NCBI GenBank assembly: GCA_963981505.1
Contig: CAXCEI010000052.1
Coordinates: 1 to 7,998 of the forward strand
DNA: 7,998 bases
From: OPU3-GD-OMZ sp001901525
Lineage (GTDB): Bacteria; Pseudomonadota; Gammaproteobacteria; Methylococcales; Methylomonadaceae
Direction: 5' to 3'
Shown: positions 1 to 6,138 of the stretch, piece after piece
How the letters are laid out: each line of letters opens with the position of its first letter
How positions within the stretch are numbered: the first letter of the stretch is position 1
Position numbers and translations under genes: made by a program
Notes under the pieces: model-generated
Database searches by the model: none
Told to the model about the DNA's origin: nothing
Seen by the model: the letters and a program-made list of their open reading frames with translations, nothing else

Positions 1-131
1 TACTGTTATATTGCGGAAGTGGTGCTCGCTCTGCATTAGCGGCTGTTGCTATGCAGCGATTAGGTTACAGTAAGGTTATGTCTTTAAGTGGAGGCTATAA
101 AGCGTGGAGTGCGCAAATATTACAGCAGTGA
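1..131 (+). CDS. Rhodanese-domain protein, C-terminal part (5' end outside window)
   Basis: The 42 visible residues are read in the frame beginning at base 3 and end at TGA 129-131. They contain the rhodanese active-site loop C-G-S-G-A-R (pattern CxxGxR; the Cys codon is at 12-14), followed by the usual helix (SALAAVAMQRLGY) and the closing SLSGGYKAW segment typical of single-domain rhodaneses. The catalytic Cys carries a persulfide and transfers sulfane sulfur to acceptors such as glutathione, sulfite or cyanide. Only the last part of the domain is present, so it cannot be said whether this is a stand-alone rhodanese or the tail of a fusion, for example to a persulfide dioxygenase. The SQR gene begins 58 bases downstream on the same strand, which supports a role in handling the sulfane sulfur made by SQR. 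That link is inference from context. Confidence 0.88.
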   Translation, partial: LLYCGSGARSALAAVAMQRLGYSKVMSLSGGYKAWSAQILQQ

Positions 132-175
132 TTTTTGGTATGGACTTAAAAGAATTAAAATATCTAAACTAAACC

Positions 176-183
176 GAGGGGGG
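176..183 (+). promoter_or_regulatory. Strong ribosome binding site for the SQR gene
   Basis: The purine run GAGGGGGG lies 6 bases before the ATG at 190. It is the best Shine-Dalgarno-like sequence in this region. It supports the upstream ATG, and therefore the long Lys/Ala-rich tail, as really translated, rather than a start close to the FAD-binding motif. Confidence 0.75.
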
Positions 184-189
184 TTATAA

Positions 190-1719
190 ATGGCAACAAG
201 TAAGGTAAAAGAGACTAAGGCTAAAACGGAGGCGGCGAAGAGTAAATCCGGTGCTACTAAAGCTAAGGCTAAGGCTAAGGCTAAGGCTAAGGCTAAGGCT
301 AAGGCTAGCGCATCAAAGGCTAAGACTAAAGCCAGTGCATCGAAAGTTAAAGCAAGTACAGTGAAGGCTGCAGCGGCAATAAAAGCAACAGCTGAAGAAG
401 TAAAGGCTGAAGAAGTAAAAGTTGAAGAAGTAAAGGCTCAGGTAACATCAACGCCTAAAAGTGAGCCTAAGGTAAGTCATTACCCCGTGTTGATTGTTGG
501 CGGTGGGGCAGCCGGTGTTTCTATGGCGAATACTTTGCGTCGGAAGAGCACATTTCTTGAAATAGCGTTGATTGAGCCATCCGAGCAGCATTATTATCAA
601 CCGGGGTTTACGATTATTGGGGGCGGTGCTTATAGTTTAAAGAAAGCCACTAAGCAGGAAGCGGATCTGCTTCACCCGAGTATCATTTGGGTTAAAGATT
701 TTGCAGAAACGTTTGAGCCAGAAAAAAATTCTGTGACACTGAGATCAGGCGAGAGTCTTACCTACGATTATTTAGTGGTTTGTCCTGGGTTACAACTGGA
801 TTGGGATAAAATTAGCGGTCTTGAGGAAACGTTAGGTAAGAATGGTGTGTGTAGTAATTATTCACCTAAACATGTTGAATATACTTGGGAATGTATCAAG
901 GGATTAGAGTCAGGAACGACCTTGTTCACGCAACCACCGATGCCGATAAAATGTGCCGGTGCGCCACAAAAAATCATGTATTTGGCAGCGGATCGTTTTC
1001 GTAAAAAAGGTATCTTAGATAAGTTTGATATTCAATTTTGCAATGCCGGTCCCGGAATGTTTGGAGTCCCTTTCTTTGCTAAAGCACTGAGTAAGGTGAT
1101 TGCAGACTATGGTATTACCACCAACTTTGGCAATAATCTTGTTGAGATTGACGGTGAAGCTAAAAAGGCTACCTTTGAAGTGACCGACGGAGATGGTAAG
1201 AAAAGTAAAGTCACGAAAGACTTTGATATGATTCATGTGACGCCGCCACAAAGCGCACCTGATTTCATTAAGTCTAGTCCATTGGCTAACGCCGGTGGCT
1301 GGGTCGATTTGAATGATCGAACTTTACAACATAATAAGTTTGCCAATATATTCGGATTAGGAGATGCGGGCTCAACACCTAATGCTAAAACAGCTGCGGC
1401 GGTGAGAAAGCAGGTGCCGGTTGTCGTAAAAAACATTTTGAGATTAATTAACAATGAGGCTGTTCAGGAAGGTTATGAGGGTTACGGTTCTTGTCCTTTA
1501 ACCACCTCGTTAAGTACAGTTATGTTGGCGGAATTTTCTTACGGTGGCAAAGTGACGCCTTCTTTTCCTAAATTAGATCCACGTGAAAATCGTTTTATCT
1601 GGTGGATTGGTAAGAAAATAGGTTTTCCTTGGCTGTATTGGCATTGGATGCTTCCAGGACATACCTTAGATATACCCAGCAAAGAATCTTATGCTAAAGA
1701 GTTTCTGGATCAAGACTAA
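190..1719 (+). CDS. sqr: Sulfide:quinone oxidoreductase, human-like type II, with a Lys/Ala-rich N-terminal tail
   Basis: FAD enzyme of 509 residues that oxidises sulfide to sulfane sulfur and passes electrons to the quinone pool at the inner membrane. The FAD-binding Rossmann motif is at residues 102-109 (IVGGGAAG) and the second FAD motif is GLGDAG at 389-394. The two Cys that match the redox pair of human SQOR are present: C255 in IKCAGAPQK and C435 in YGSCPLTTS. Other shared blocks are MIHVTPPQSAPD (347-358), GWVDLNDRTLQH (370-381) and KTAAAV (400-405). The C-terminus is aromatic and hydrophobic (FIWWIGKKIGFPWLYWHWM), as expected for a monotopic membrane enzyme. The oddity is residues 1-97: 26 Lys and 26 Ala, no Arg and no aromatic residue before H97-Y98, including eight consecutive KA pairs (24-39) and three (A/V)EEVK repeats (68-82). 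The catalytic core starts near residue 97, so the protein is about that much longer than usual. The position after GD, Cys in human SQOR, is Ala here, but it is not one of the catalytic pair. The function of the core is secure; that of the tail is unknown. Confidence 0.92.
   Translation: MATSKVKETKAKTEAAKSKSGATKAKAKAKAKAKAKAKASASKAKTKASASKVKASTVKAAAAIKATAEEVKAEEVKVEEVKAQVTSTPKSEPKVSHYPVLIVGGGAAGVSMANTLRRKSTFLEIALIEPSEQHYYQPGFTIIGGGAYSLKKATKQEADLLHPSIIWVKDFAETFEPEKNSVTLRSGESLTYDYLVVCPGLQLDWDKISGLEETLGKNGVCSNYSPKHVEYTWECIKGLESGTTLFTQPPMPIKCAGAPQKIMYLAADRFRKKGILDKFDIQFCNAGPGMFGVPFFAKALSKVIADYGITTNFGNNLVEIDGEAKKATFEVTDGDGKKSKVTKDFDMIHVTPPQSAPDFIKSSPLANAGGWVDLNDRTLQHNKFANIFGLGDAGSTPNAKTAAAVRKQVPVVVKNILRLINNEAVQEGYEGYGSCPLTTSLSTVMLAEFSYGGKVTPSFPKLDPRENRFIWWIGKKIGFPWLYWHWMLPGHTLDIPSKESYAKEFLDQD
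259..306 (+). repeat. Tandem hexamer AAGGCT repeat inside sqr, encoding (Lys-Ala)8
   Basis: Seven perfect in-frame copies of AAGGCT run from 265 to 306, preceded by one imperfect copy (AAAGCT, 259-264). They encode residues 24-39 of the SQR tail. Because the unit is six bases, gain or loss of copies by slipped-strand mispairing would change tail length two residues at a time without breaking the frame. Confidence 0.97.
391..435 (+). repeat. Three tandem 15-base repeats inside sqr, encoding (A/V)EEVK x3
   Basis: The unit GCTGAAGAAGTAAAG occurs at 391-405, again at 406-420 with a final A, and at 421-435 with GTT in place of GCT. They encode residues 68-82. This charged, helix-prone stretch (alternating Glu pairs and Lys) links the basic KA-rich part of the tail to the FAD domain. 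The near-identity of the copies indicates expansion by duplication. Confidence 0.93.
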
Positions 1720-1750
1720 TCATGCTTAATCAGAAAGGGAATTCACGTGT

Positions 1751-3493
1751 ATGACGCGATTCTCAATTTTCTCCCGAATACCTTGTCCAAGGATGGCAAG
1801 GTATTTTCCAATTTTTCACTGGCTCAGGTTTTATTCTCGTCGTGACCTGAATGGCGACTTATTCGCCGGTGTTATTACTGCTATTTTATTGATTCCACAA
1901 GGTATTGCTTATGCCATGGTGGCGGGGTTACCTGTCCAAATGGGTTTGTATGCCAGTATTTTGCCGCCGTTTTTTTATGCATTAACAGGAACCAGTCGCG
2001 TACTGTCCGTGGGGCCGGTTTCTATTGCTGCGATTATGGTGTTAACCGCGTTATCAACGCCTGAGGTGAGTGCCTTAGGAAACCCTATGGAAAGTGCGGT
2101 AATTTTGGCTGCTGAAGGCGGCATTATTTTACTTTTGATGGCGCTTTTTCGGTTAGGTGGGATTGTTAAACTGATTAGCCATCCGGTTTTAACGGGTTTT
2201 ACCAGTGGTGCGGCTATTTTAATTATCTTGAGTCAACTCTCTCATGTCATTGGTGTTCAGTTTAAATCGTGTGAACCGGAGTTAAGTTGTTTGGCTACCA
2301 CGCTTACAAATTTTAATGCAACGGCCCTTCTTTTGGCCGGTACAACCTTGCTTATTATGTTGTGCTTTGGAAAGCCTTTGGCTTATGTGCTGGAAAGGCT
2401 GTCTTTTTCTGAAGCCATTGCGGTCGGTCTGAGTAAATGTGCGCCGATTTTAGCAGTTTTTGGTACATCTACAGCGGTTTACTGGTTTGATTTAAATGGA
2501 CTGTTTAATGTGGCCGTGGTTGGCGATGTGCCTGCTGGCTTGCCGCGATTGAGTCTGGATTTTATCGGTTCGCCTAAGTGGCAAATGTTACTGCCTTTTT
2601 CGGCCATGATTGCCTTAATTGCCTATATAGAAAGTGTGGCCATTTCGAAAGTGGTTGCCAATATTACGCGGCAAAAGATTGACCCTAATCAGGAACTTAT
2701 TGCTTTAGGGGGGGCTAATCTGATGACGGCTTTATCGGGCGGTATGTCGGTGGCTGGTGGTTTTAGTCGGACGATGGTTAATTTCTCAGCAGGTGCTAGG
2801 ACGCAGTTAGCAATGCTGGTTGCGGTGTCGATTGTGACAATTGCAATGTTGTTTTTTACCGCGGGGTTTTATTTTATCCCCAAAGCAACATTGGCAGCTA
2901 TTATCATTATGGCTGTTTTACCGTTGGTCCGCCTGAATTCAATTATAAAAACATGGCGTTATGATAACTGTGAGGGGGCTTCTGAGGTTGTTACGTTGTT
3001 GGGCGTTTTGCTCTTAGGGATTGAAGAAGGCTTAGCGATTGGAGTAATCATGACATTTGTTAGTCATATCCGTAAAGTCAGTCATCCACATATTGCGGTC
3101 GTAGGGCGGGTCCCGGGAACTGAGCATTTTCGTAATGAACGTCGTCACACCGTTCAAACGTGGGATACCTTATTGTTACTTCGTATTGATGAAAGCATGA
3201 CTTATCACAATATTATTTTTATTGAAGAGTTTGTCAATGGGGAGCTTACCCAACACCCAGACGCACGCTCCGTGGTTTTGATTTTTGCTTCTGTGAGTAA
3301 TATTGATGCAACAGCACTGGAAGTGCTGGTGAATTTGAATAAGGAATTATCTTTAGCCAATATTAAACTGTGTTTGTCAGAGGTGAAGGGCCCGGTGATG
3401 GACCGCCTTGAGCGGACTGAGTTCTTAGCACAATTAACACCAGAACGAGTATTTCTGACCACAGAGCAAGCGGTTAAAACACTGCTTGATTGA
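1751..3493 (+). CDS. SulP (SLC26-type) anion transporter with C-terminal STAS domain
   Basis: Inner-membrane transporter of 580 residues, a normal length for SulP proteins. The first helix carries the family hallmark (LLIPQGIAYAMVAGLP, 46-61, then GLYASILPP), followed by SRVLSVGPVS (82-91). The conserved core region is E294 in YIESVAISKV, then NQELIALGGANLMTALSGG (313-331) and GGFSRTMVNFSAGART (336-351). Hydrophobic segments fill roughly residues 36-440. A cytoplasmic STAS domain follows (about 470-580), with the VSNIDATALEVL segment at 515-526. Family members carry sulfate, bicarbonate, chloride or dicarboxylates, and the substrate cannot be read from the sequence. The start ATG at 1751 has AAAGGGA at 1734-1740, a slightly long spacing of 10 bases; the ATG at 1793 is an alternative. 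It starts 31 bases after sqr, so sulfate or another sulfur oxyanion is a natural guess, but only a guess. Confidence 0.93.
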   Translation: MTRFSIFSRIPCPRMARYFPIFHWLRFYSRRDLNGDLFAGVITAILLIPQGIAYAMVAGLPVQMGLYASILPPFFYALTGTSRVLSVGPVSIAAIMVLTALSTPEVSALGNPMESAVILAAEGGIILLLMALFRLGGIVKLISHPVLTGFTSGAAILIILSQLSHVIGVQFKSCEPELSCLATTLTNFNATALLLAGTTLLIMLCFGKPLAYVLERLSFSEAIAVGLSKCAPILAVFGTSTAVYWFDLNGLFNVAVVGDVPAGLPRLSLDFIGSPKWQMLLPFSAMIALIAYIESVAISKVVANITRQKIDPNQELIALGGANLMTALSGGMSVAGGFSRTMVNFSAGARTQLAMLVAVSIVTIAMLFFTAGFYFIPKATLAAIIIMAVLPLVRLNSIIKTWRYDNCEGASEVVTLLGVLLLGIEEGLAIGVIMTFVSHIRKVSHPHIAVVGRVPGTEHFRNERRHTVQTWDTLLLLRIDESMTYHNIIFIEEFVNGELTQHPDARSVVLIFASVSNIDATALEVLVNLNKELSLANIKLCLSEVKGPVMDRLERTEFLAQLTPERVFLTTEQAVKTLLD

Positions 3494-3537
3494 ACGCTAT
3501 ACTGTTGTGGCCTTAGAACGATTTATGGCTTAGGCGG

Positions 3538-4026
3538 TTACGAATGATCTTGAATAAGGTGATAGCCGGCCTTGTAATAAAGGAGTGGCTCGCCATCATT
3601 CAGATGTATGTCTTGAATTTCACCAATAATTATCCAGTGAGTACCGACAGCTATTTGTTCAATGACGGTGCATTCCAGTGAGGCCAGGCTACTGGTTAGC
3701 AAGGGTGCGCCATTGTGACCGAGAGTGTATGGGGTATTTACGAAGCGTTCTTCATATTTATTCGGGTTGGCAAACAGGTTAGAGGTGCTTTGTTGTTCAG
3801 ATGATAAAATATTAATGGCAAATACACCGCTTTCTTTAAGGCCGTCACCGGTGCTAACCGATTGGTTGATGCAGACTAAAACCTGAGGGGGTTCCATCGA
3901 TACGCTGGAAAAGGAAGAAACTGTCATGCCTTGCAGACCAAAAGAATCACTTTGAGTAGTCACAATAGTAATACCACTGGCCCAGTTTTGCAGAGCTTGT
4001 TTAAATTCTTCACCGTTTATTGCCAC
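3538..4026 (-). CDS. Flavin reductase-like domain protein (NADH:FMN oxidoreductase family)
   Basis: Protein of 162 residues, the usual size for the single-domain flavin reductase family (DIM6/HpaC/RutF type), which uses NAD(P)H to reduce flavin, often for a partner monooxygenase. Family features seen are FKQALQNWASGITIVTT (8-24), the flavin-binding stretch GMTVSSFSSVSMEPP (33-47), SGVFAINIL (66-74), P108 in GAPLL, LEC (117-119) and GTHWIIIGEI (128-137). In most relatives the last block begins GDH; here Thr129 replaces the Asp while His130 is kept. The start is GTG at 4026, supported by GAGGA six bases upstream; the ATG at 4039 is out of frame. No oxygenase gene lies nearby, so the partner, if any, is unknown. 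It has its own likely promoter and converges with the SulP gene, 44 bases away. Confidence 0.85.
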   Translation of the reverse strand: MAINGEEFKQALQNWASGITIVTTQSDSFGLQGMTVSSFSSVSMEPPQVLVCINQSVSTGDGLKESGVFAINILSSEQQSTSNLFANPNKYEERFVNTPYTLGHNGAPLLTSSLASLECTVIEQIAVGTHWIIIGEIQDIHLNDGEPLLYYKAGYHLIQDHS

Positions 4027-4032
4027 AATCAG

Positions 4033-4037
4033 TCCTC
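4033..4037 (-). promoter_or_regulatory. Ribosome binding site that fixes the GTG start of the flavin reductase
   Basis: On the minus strand GAGGA at 4037-4033 is followed by a six-base spacer and then GTG at 4026-4024. This is close to ideal spacing and is the main reason for choosing the non-ATG start. Confidence 0.7.
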
Positions 4038-4056
4038 ATGTTTTAATAGAGTTAAA

Positions 4057-4100
4057 TCTAACCTTTCATTATAGCAATATTTTTGGTTTTTCAGGTTAGA
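4057..4100. repeat. Perfect 8-base inverted repeat flanking the flavin reductase promoter (possible operator)
   Basis: TCTAACCT at 4057-4064 and AGGTTAGA at 4093-4100 are exact reverse complements, separated by 28 bases. The extended -10 box at 4068-4076 lies between them, so one arm falls near the expected transcription start and the other in the -35 region. That geometry would suit a dimeric regulator or a DNA loop. The loop is long and there is no T-run, so a terminator hairpin is unlikely. An 8-base pair of arms can arise by chance in a window this size, so the regulatory reading is tentative. Confidence 0.35.
4068..4076 (-). promoter_or_regulatory. Extended -10 promoter for the flavin reductase gene
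   Basis: The minus strand reads TGCTATAAT, a perfect TATAAT with the TGn extension of sigma-70 promoters. No good -35 box sits 16-18 bases upstream, which is common when the extended -10 is present. Transcription would start near 4061, giving a leader of about 35 bases that contains the GAGGA site. The promoter lies in the 103-base gap after tag, so the reductase may be expressed separately from the genes upstream of it. Confidence 0.6.
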
Positions 4101-4129
4101 ACCCATTACTTCGTTTTATTTGGCGATTG

Positions 4130-4702
4130 TTAATTGCTTTGTTGTAAGGGGGTATGTCGAAAACAATCACGGGTATGGTCGTTGACCATTCCTGTTGCTT
4201 GCATAAAGGCATAACAAATGGTTGGGCCTACAAAGGTAAAACCACGCCGTTTAAGGTCTTTACTGATCGTCTGCGATAATGAGGTTTGAGCAGGTAATTC
4301 GGTTTCTGTTTTCCAGTTGTTTTGAATGGTTCGGTGATTAACAAATTGCCAGATGTAATGGTCAAAAGAACCCAATTCTTGTTGGACTTTGATAAAGGCT
4401 TGAGCGTTATTGATCGCTGACTTTATTTTTAGTCGATTACGGATAATAGTCGAATTGTTGAGCAGTTGTTTCACTTTAACGTCGTCATAATACGCGACTT
4501 TTTCAACAGAGAATTGGTCAAAGGCAAGGCGAAAGGCATCACGCTTGTTGAGAACCGTTGACCAGCTCAGCCCGGCTTGCGCACCTTCTAAGATGAGGAA
4601 TTCAAATAATTTTGGGTCATGATGAACCGGTACGCCCCATTCATAATCATGGTAATGTTGTTCAGAATGGCTGTTATTAGCCCATGCACATCTTACCAAC
4701 AT
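4130..4702 (-). CDS. tag: DNA-3-methyladenine glycosylase I
   Basis: Base-excision repair enzyme of 190 residues that removes 3-methyladenine from alkylated DNA. It matches E. coli Tag along its length. The zinc ligands are C5, H18, H176 and C180, in RCAWA, YHDYEWG and NDHTRDC. The base-binding pocket has LEGAQAGLSW at 38-47 (E39, W47), and the C-terminal block is KRRGFTFVGPTICYAFMQATG (151-171). The start ATG at 4702 lies inside the end of gloA, overlapping it by 10 bases; TTG at 4699 would also give a sensible N-terminus. The Shine-Dalgarno is weak (GGAA about eight bases upstream), so translation is probably coupled to gloA. The gene is followed by 103 non-coding bases that hold the promoter of the next gene. 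Confidence 0.96.
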   Translation of the reverse strand: MLVRCAWANNSHSEQHYHDYEWGVPVHHDPKLFEFLILEGAQAGLSWSTVLNKRDAFRLAFDQFSVEKVAYYDDVKVKQLLNNSTIIRNRLKIKSAINNAQAFIKVQQELGSFDHYIWQFVNHRTIQNNWKTETELPAQTSLSQTISKDLKRRGFTFVGPTICYAFMQATGMVNDHTRDCFRHTPLQQSN

Positions 4703-5133
4703 CCACTATTTTCCATACTGACCCAAGGTTCTCGAGGTTCTAGCGGTTGTTTTTTTTGTAACAGTTCTATTGAAATTTCATCAGGGGAACGAATAAAGGC
4801 CATATAACCATCGCGAGGAGGGCGGTTAATCGTAATGCCTTGTCCCATAAGTTTTTGACAGGTGGCATAAATATCATCGACCTCAAAGGCTAAGTGACCA
4901 AAGTTACGGCCACCGGTATAGTGCTCGGGATCCCAGTTATAAGTTAATTCAATTAAGGGGGCTTGCATTGAGTTTGCCTGTTGTTCGTCGTAGGGTGCAT
5001 AAAGATAGATTAAAGTAAATCGACCGGCCTCACTTTCTATGCGATGGCTTTCCAGAAGACCGAGTTTGGTGCAATAAAAATCCATCGATTTGTCTAAGTC
5101 ATGGACTCTAATCATTGTATGTAGAAAACGCAT
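4693..5133 (-). CDS. gloA: Glyoxalase I-like lactoylglutathione lyase (VOC family)
   Basis: Protein of 146 residues that isomerises the methylglyoxal-glutathione hemithioacetal to S-lactoylglutathione in the cytoplasm. The opening RFLHTMIRVHDLDKSMDFY is that of GloA. The four metal ligands of the E. coli Ni-dependent enzyme align with H5, E62 (LIELTYNWD), H80 (NFGHLAFEVDD) and E123 (ISIELLQK). Residues 127-146 form a short tail (EPREPWVSMENSGCW) beyond the E. coli end. The central block PRDGYMAFIRSPDEISIE (106-123) is shorter than in E. coli GloA and points to a related VOC subfamily, so strict glyoxalase I activity is likely but not proven. An in-frame TGA lies just upstream of the ATG at 5133, so no longer start is possible; AGAGG at 5150-5146 is a rather distant ribosome site. 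Overlaps tag by 10 bases. Confidence 0.88.
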   Translation of the reverse strand: MRFLHTMIRVHDLDKSMDFYCTKLGLLESHRIESEAGRFTLIYLYAPYDEQQANSMQAPLIELTYNWDPEHYTGGRNFGHLAFEVDDIYATCQKLMGQGITINRPPRDGYMAFIRSPDEISIELLQKKQPLEPREPWVSMENSGCW

Positions 5134-5183
5134 AAGGATTCAGTGCCTCTTTAAGAGTGGATAGGTTAATTTTTATTTTAGCG

Positions 5184-6044
5184 TTATGAGGGGCTCTCCT
5201 CTAGTGTATTTCCGCAAAATTTGCAAAATTCGGCATCAGAATCATGACCGGTTTCGCCACAGGAAGGACAAGAGTCGTTGCGTACTGTGCTGGCATGGTA
5301 CGATTTAACTAACTCTAGGCTGTAAATACCTGTTGGGACCGCAATAATACCATAACCTAAAATCATAATAGCCGAAGCGACTATTTGGCCGAGGGGCGAT
5401 TGGGGGGCAATGTCGCCATAACCCACGGTCGTGAGTGTCACAATAGACCAATAGACGGAACGTGGAATACTGGTGAATCCTGATGTGCTACCCTCAATAG
5501 CATACATGAGAGCGCCACAGACGATCGCAACGGCTAAGACGGTGTAAAGGAAAACTAAGATTTTACGTTTACTATTATTTAAGGCATCCATCAGCACGCT
5601 GGCTTCGCCCATGTATTCGGTTAGTTTGAGGATTCTAAAGATGCGTAACAGGCGGAGAATTCTAATGACCAGTAAGTACTGTGCACCGGGTAGTAATAAA
5701 GAAATATAAGTGGGCAAGATGGATAATAAATCGACCAGCCCGAAAAAGCTCGTGCAATAGCGGAGAGGTTTTTTGACACAAATTATTCTTAAAAAATATT
5801 CAATGGTGAACAATAAAGTAAAAAACCACTCCGCGTAGAAAAGTTCAGTGTGATAACTCTTTTGAATGGTTGCGACGCTGTCTAACATGACCGCAATGAC
5901 GCTGAATAGGATGCTGACGATAAGGATAATATCAAAAGTTTTACCGGCGGTGGTTTCGGCGCCAAAAATAATAGTATTTAACGATTCACGCCAAGGCGAT
6001 AGGGTTTTGTCGGTGCTGTTTTTTGGAGGTGATAATTTTTTCAT
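5184..6044 (-). CDS. Six-helix voltage-gated-type K+ channel with C-terminal zinc ribbon
   Basis: Inner-membrane ion channel subunit of 286 residues that would act as a tetramer. Predicted helices are S1 36-56, S2 68-88, S3 99-119, the voltage sensor S4 125-140, S5 160-183, pore helix 194-205 and S6 218-245. S4 carries basic residues at every third position: R128, R131, R134, R137 and K140. The selectivity filter is TVGYGD at 206-211, which marks K+ selectivity. After S6 comes a short cytoplasmic tail with a probable zinc ribbon, CPSCG (259-263) and CKFCG (274-278). There is no RCK/TrkA-N domain. The ATG at 6044 has no recognisable Shine-Dalgarno, but an in-frame TGA five codons upstream rules out a longer reading. 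It lies 94 bases after hpt and 50 before gloA on the same strand, with no obvious functional link to either. Confidence 0.93.
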   Translation of the reverse strand: MKKLSPPKNSTDKTLSPWRESLNTIIFGAETTAGKTFDIILIVSILFSVIAVMLDSVATIQKSYHTELFYAEWFFTLLFTIEYFLRIICVKKPLRYCTSFFGLVDLLSILPTYISLLLPGAQYLLVIRILRLLRIFRILKLTEYMGEASVLMDALNNSKRKILVFLYTVLAVAIVCGALMYAIEGSTSGFTSIPRSVYWSIVTLTTVGYGDIAPQSPLGQIVASAIMILGYGIIAVPTGIYSLELVKSYHASTVRNDSCPSCGETGHDSDAEFCKFCGNTLEESPS

Positions 6045-6138
6045 TGCCGGTTTGAATAGTCAGAGTCTCTGGTGCTATGTGTGTATGAGGGGTGTGAAAT
6101 CAGGTAACTTACTTTAACCGGGTGGGAGCTGGAGTGGG

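Noticed and set aside
133..161. Possible separate promoter between the rhodanese and SQR genes
   Set aside because: TAAAAT at 156-161 resembles a -10 box, but no convincing -35 box lies at 16-18 bases; the region is simply AT-rich.
389..435. Frameshift or assembly artefact creating the SQR tail
   Set aside because: The frame stays open from 190 through the FAD domain with no stop, and both repeat units are multiples of three. Copy number could still be miscounted in an assembly.
487..489. GTG at residue 100 as the true SQR start, giving a tail-less enzyme
   Set aside because: It would place a start just before the FAD motif, but only a weak AAGGT about 14 bases upstream could serve as ribosome site, whereas the ATG at 190 has GAGGGGGG at ideal spacing.
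1360..1370. Loss of a catalytic Cys in SQR at the GDA motif (Cys in human SQOR)
   Set aside because: Alignment from memory of the human protein puts its catalytic pair at the KCAGAPQK and SCPL cysteines, and both are present here; the GDC cysteine is not one of them.
1015..1454. Minus-strand open frames inside sqr
   Set aside because: They are antisense to a well-conserved SQR core, have no ribosome sites and show no recognisable domains.
3494..3537. Bidirectional terminator between the converging SulP and flavin reductase genes
   Set aside because: The CTTAG-containing pieces here are direct, not inverted, copies, and there is no stem followed by a T-run on either strand.
6061..6071. Palindrome CAGAGTCTCTG in the leader of the K+ channel gene
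   Set aside because: Arms are only five bases with no extension, and there is no recognisable promoter around it; expected by chance.
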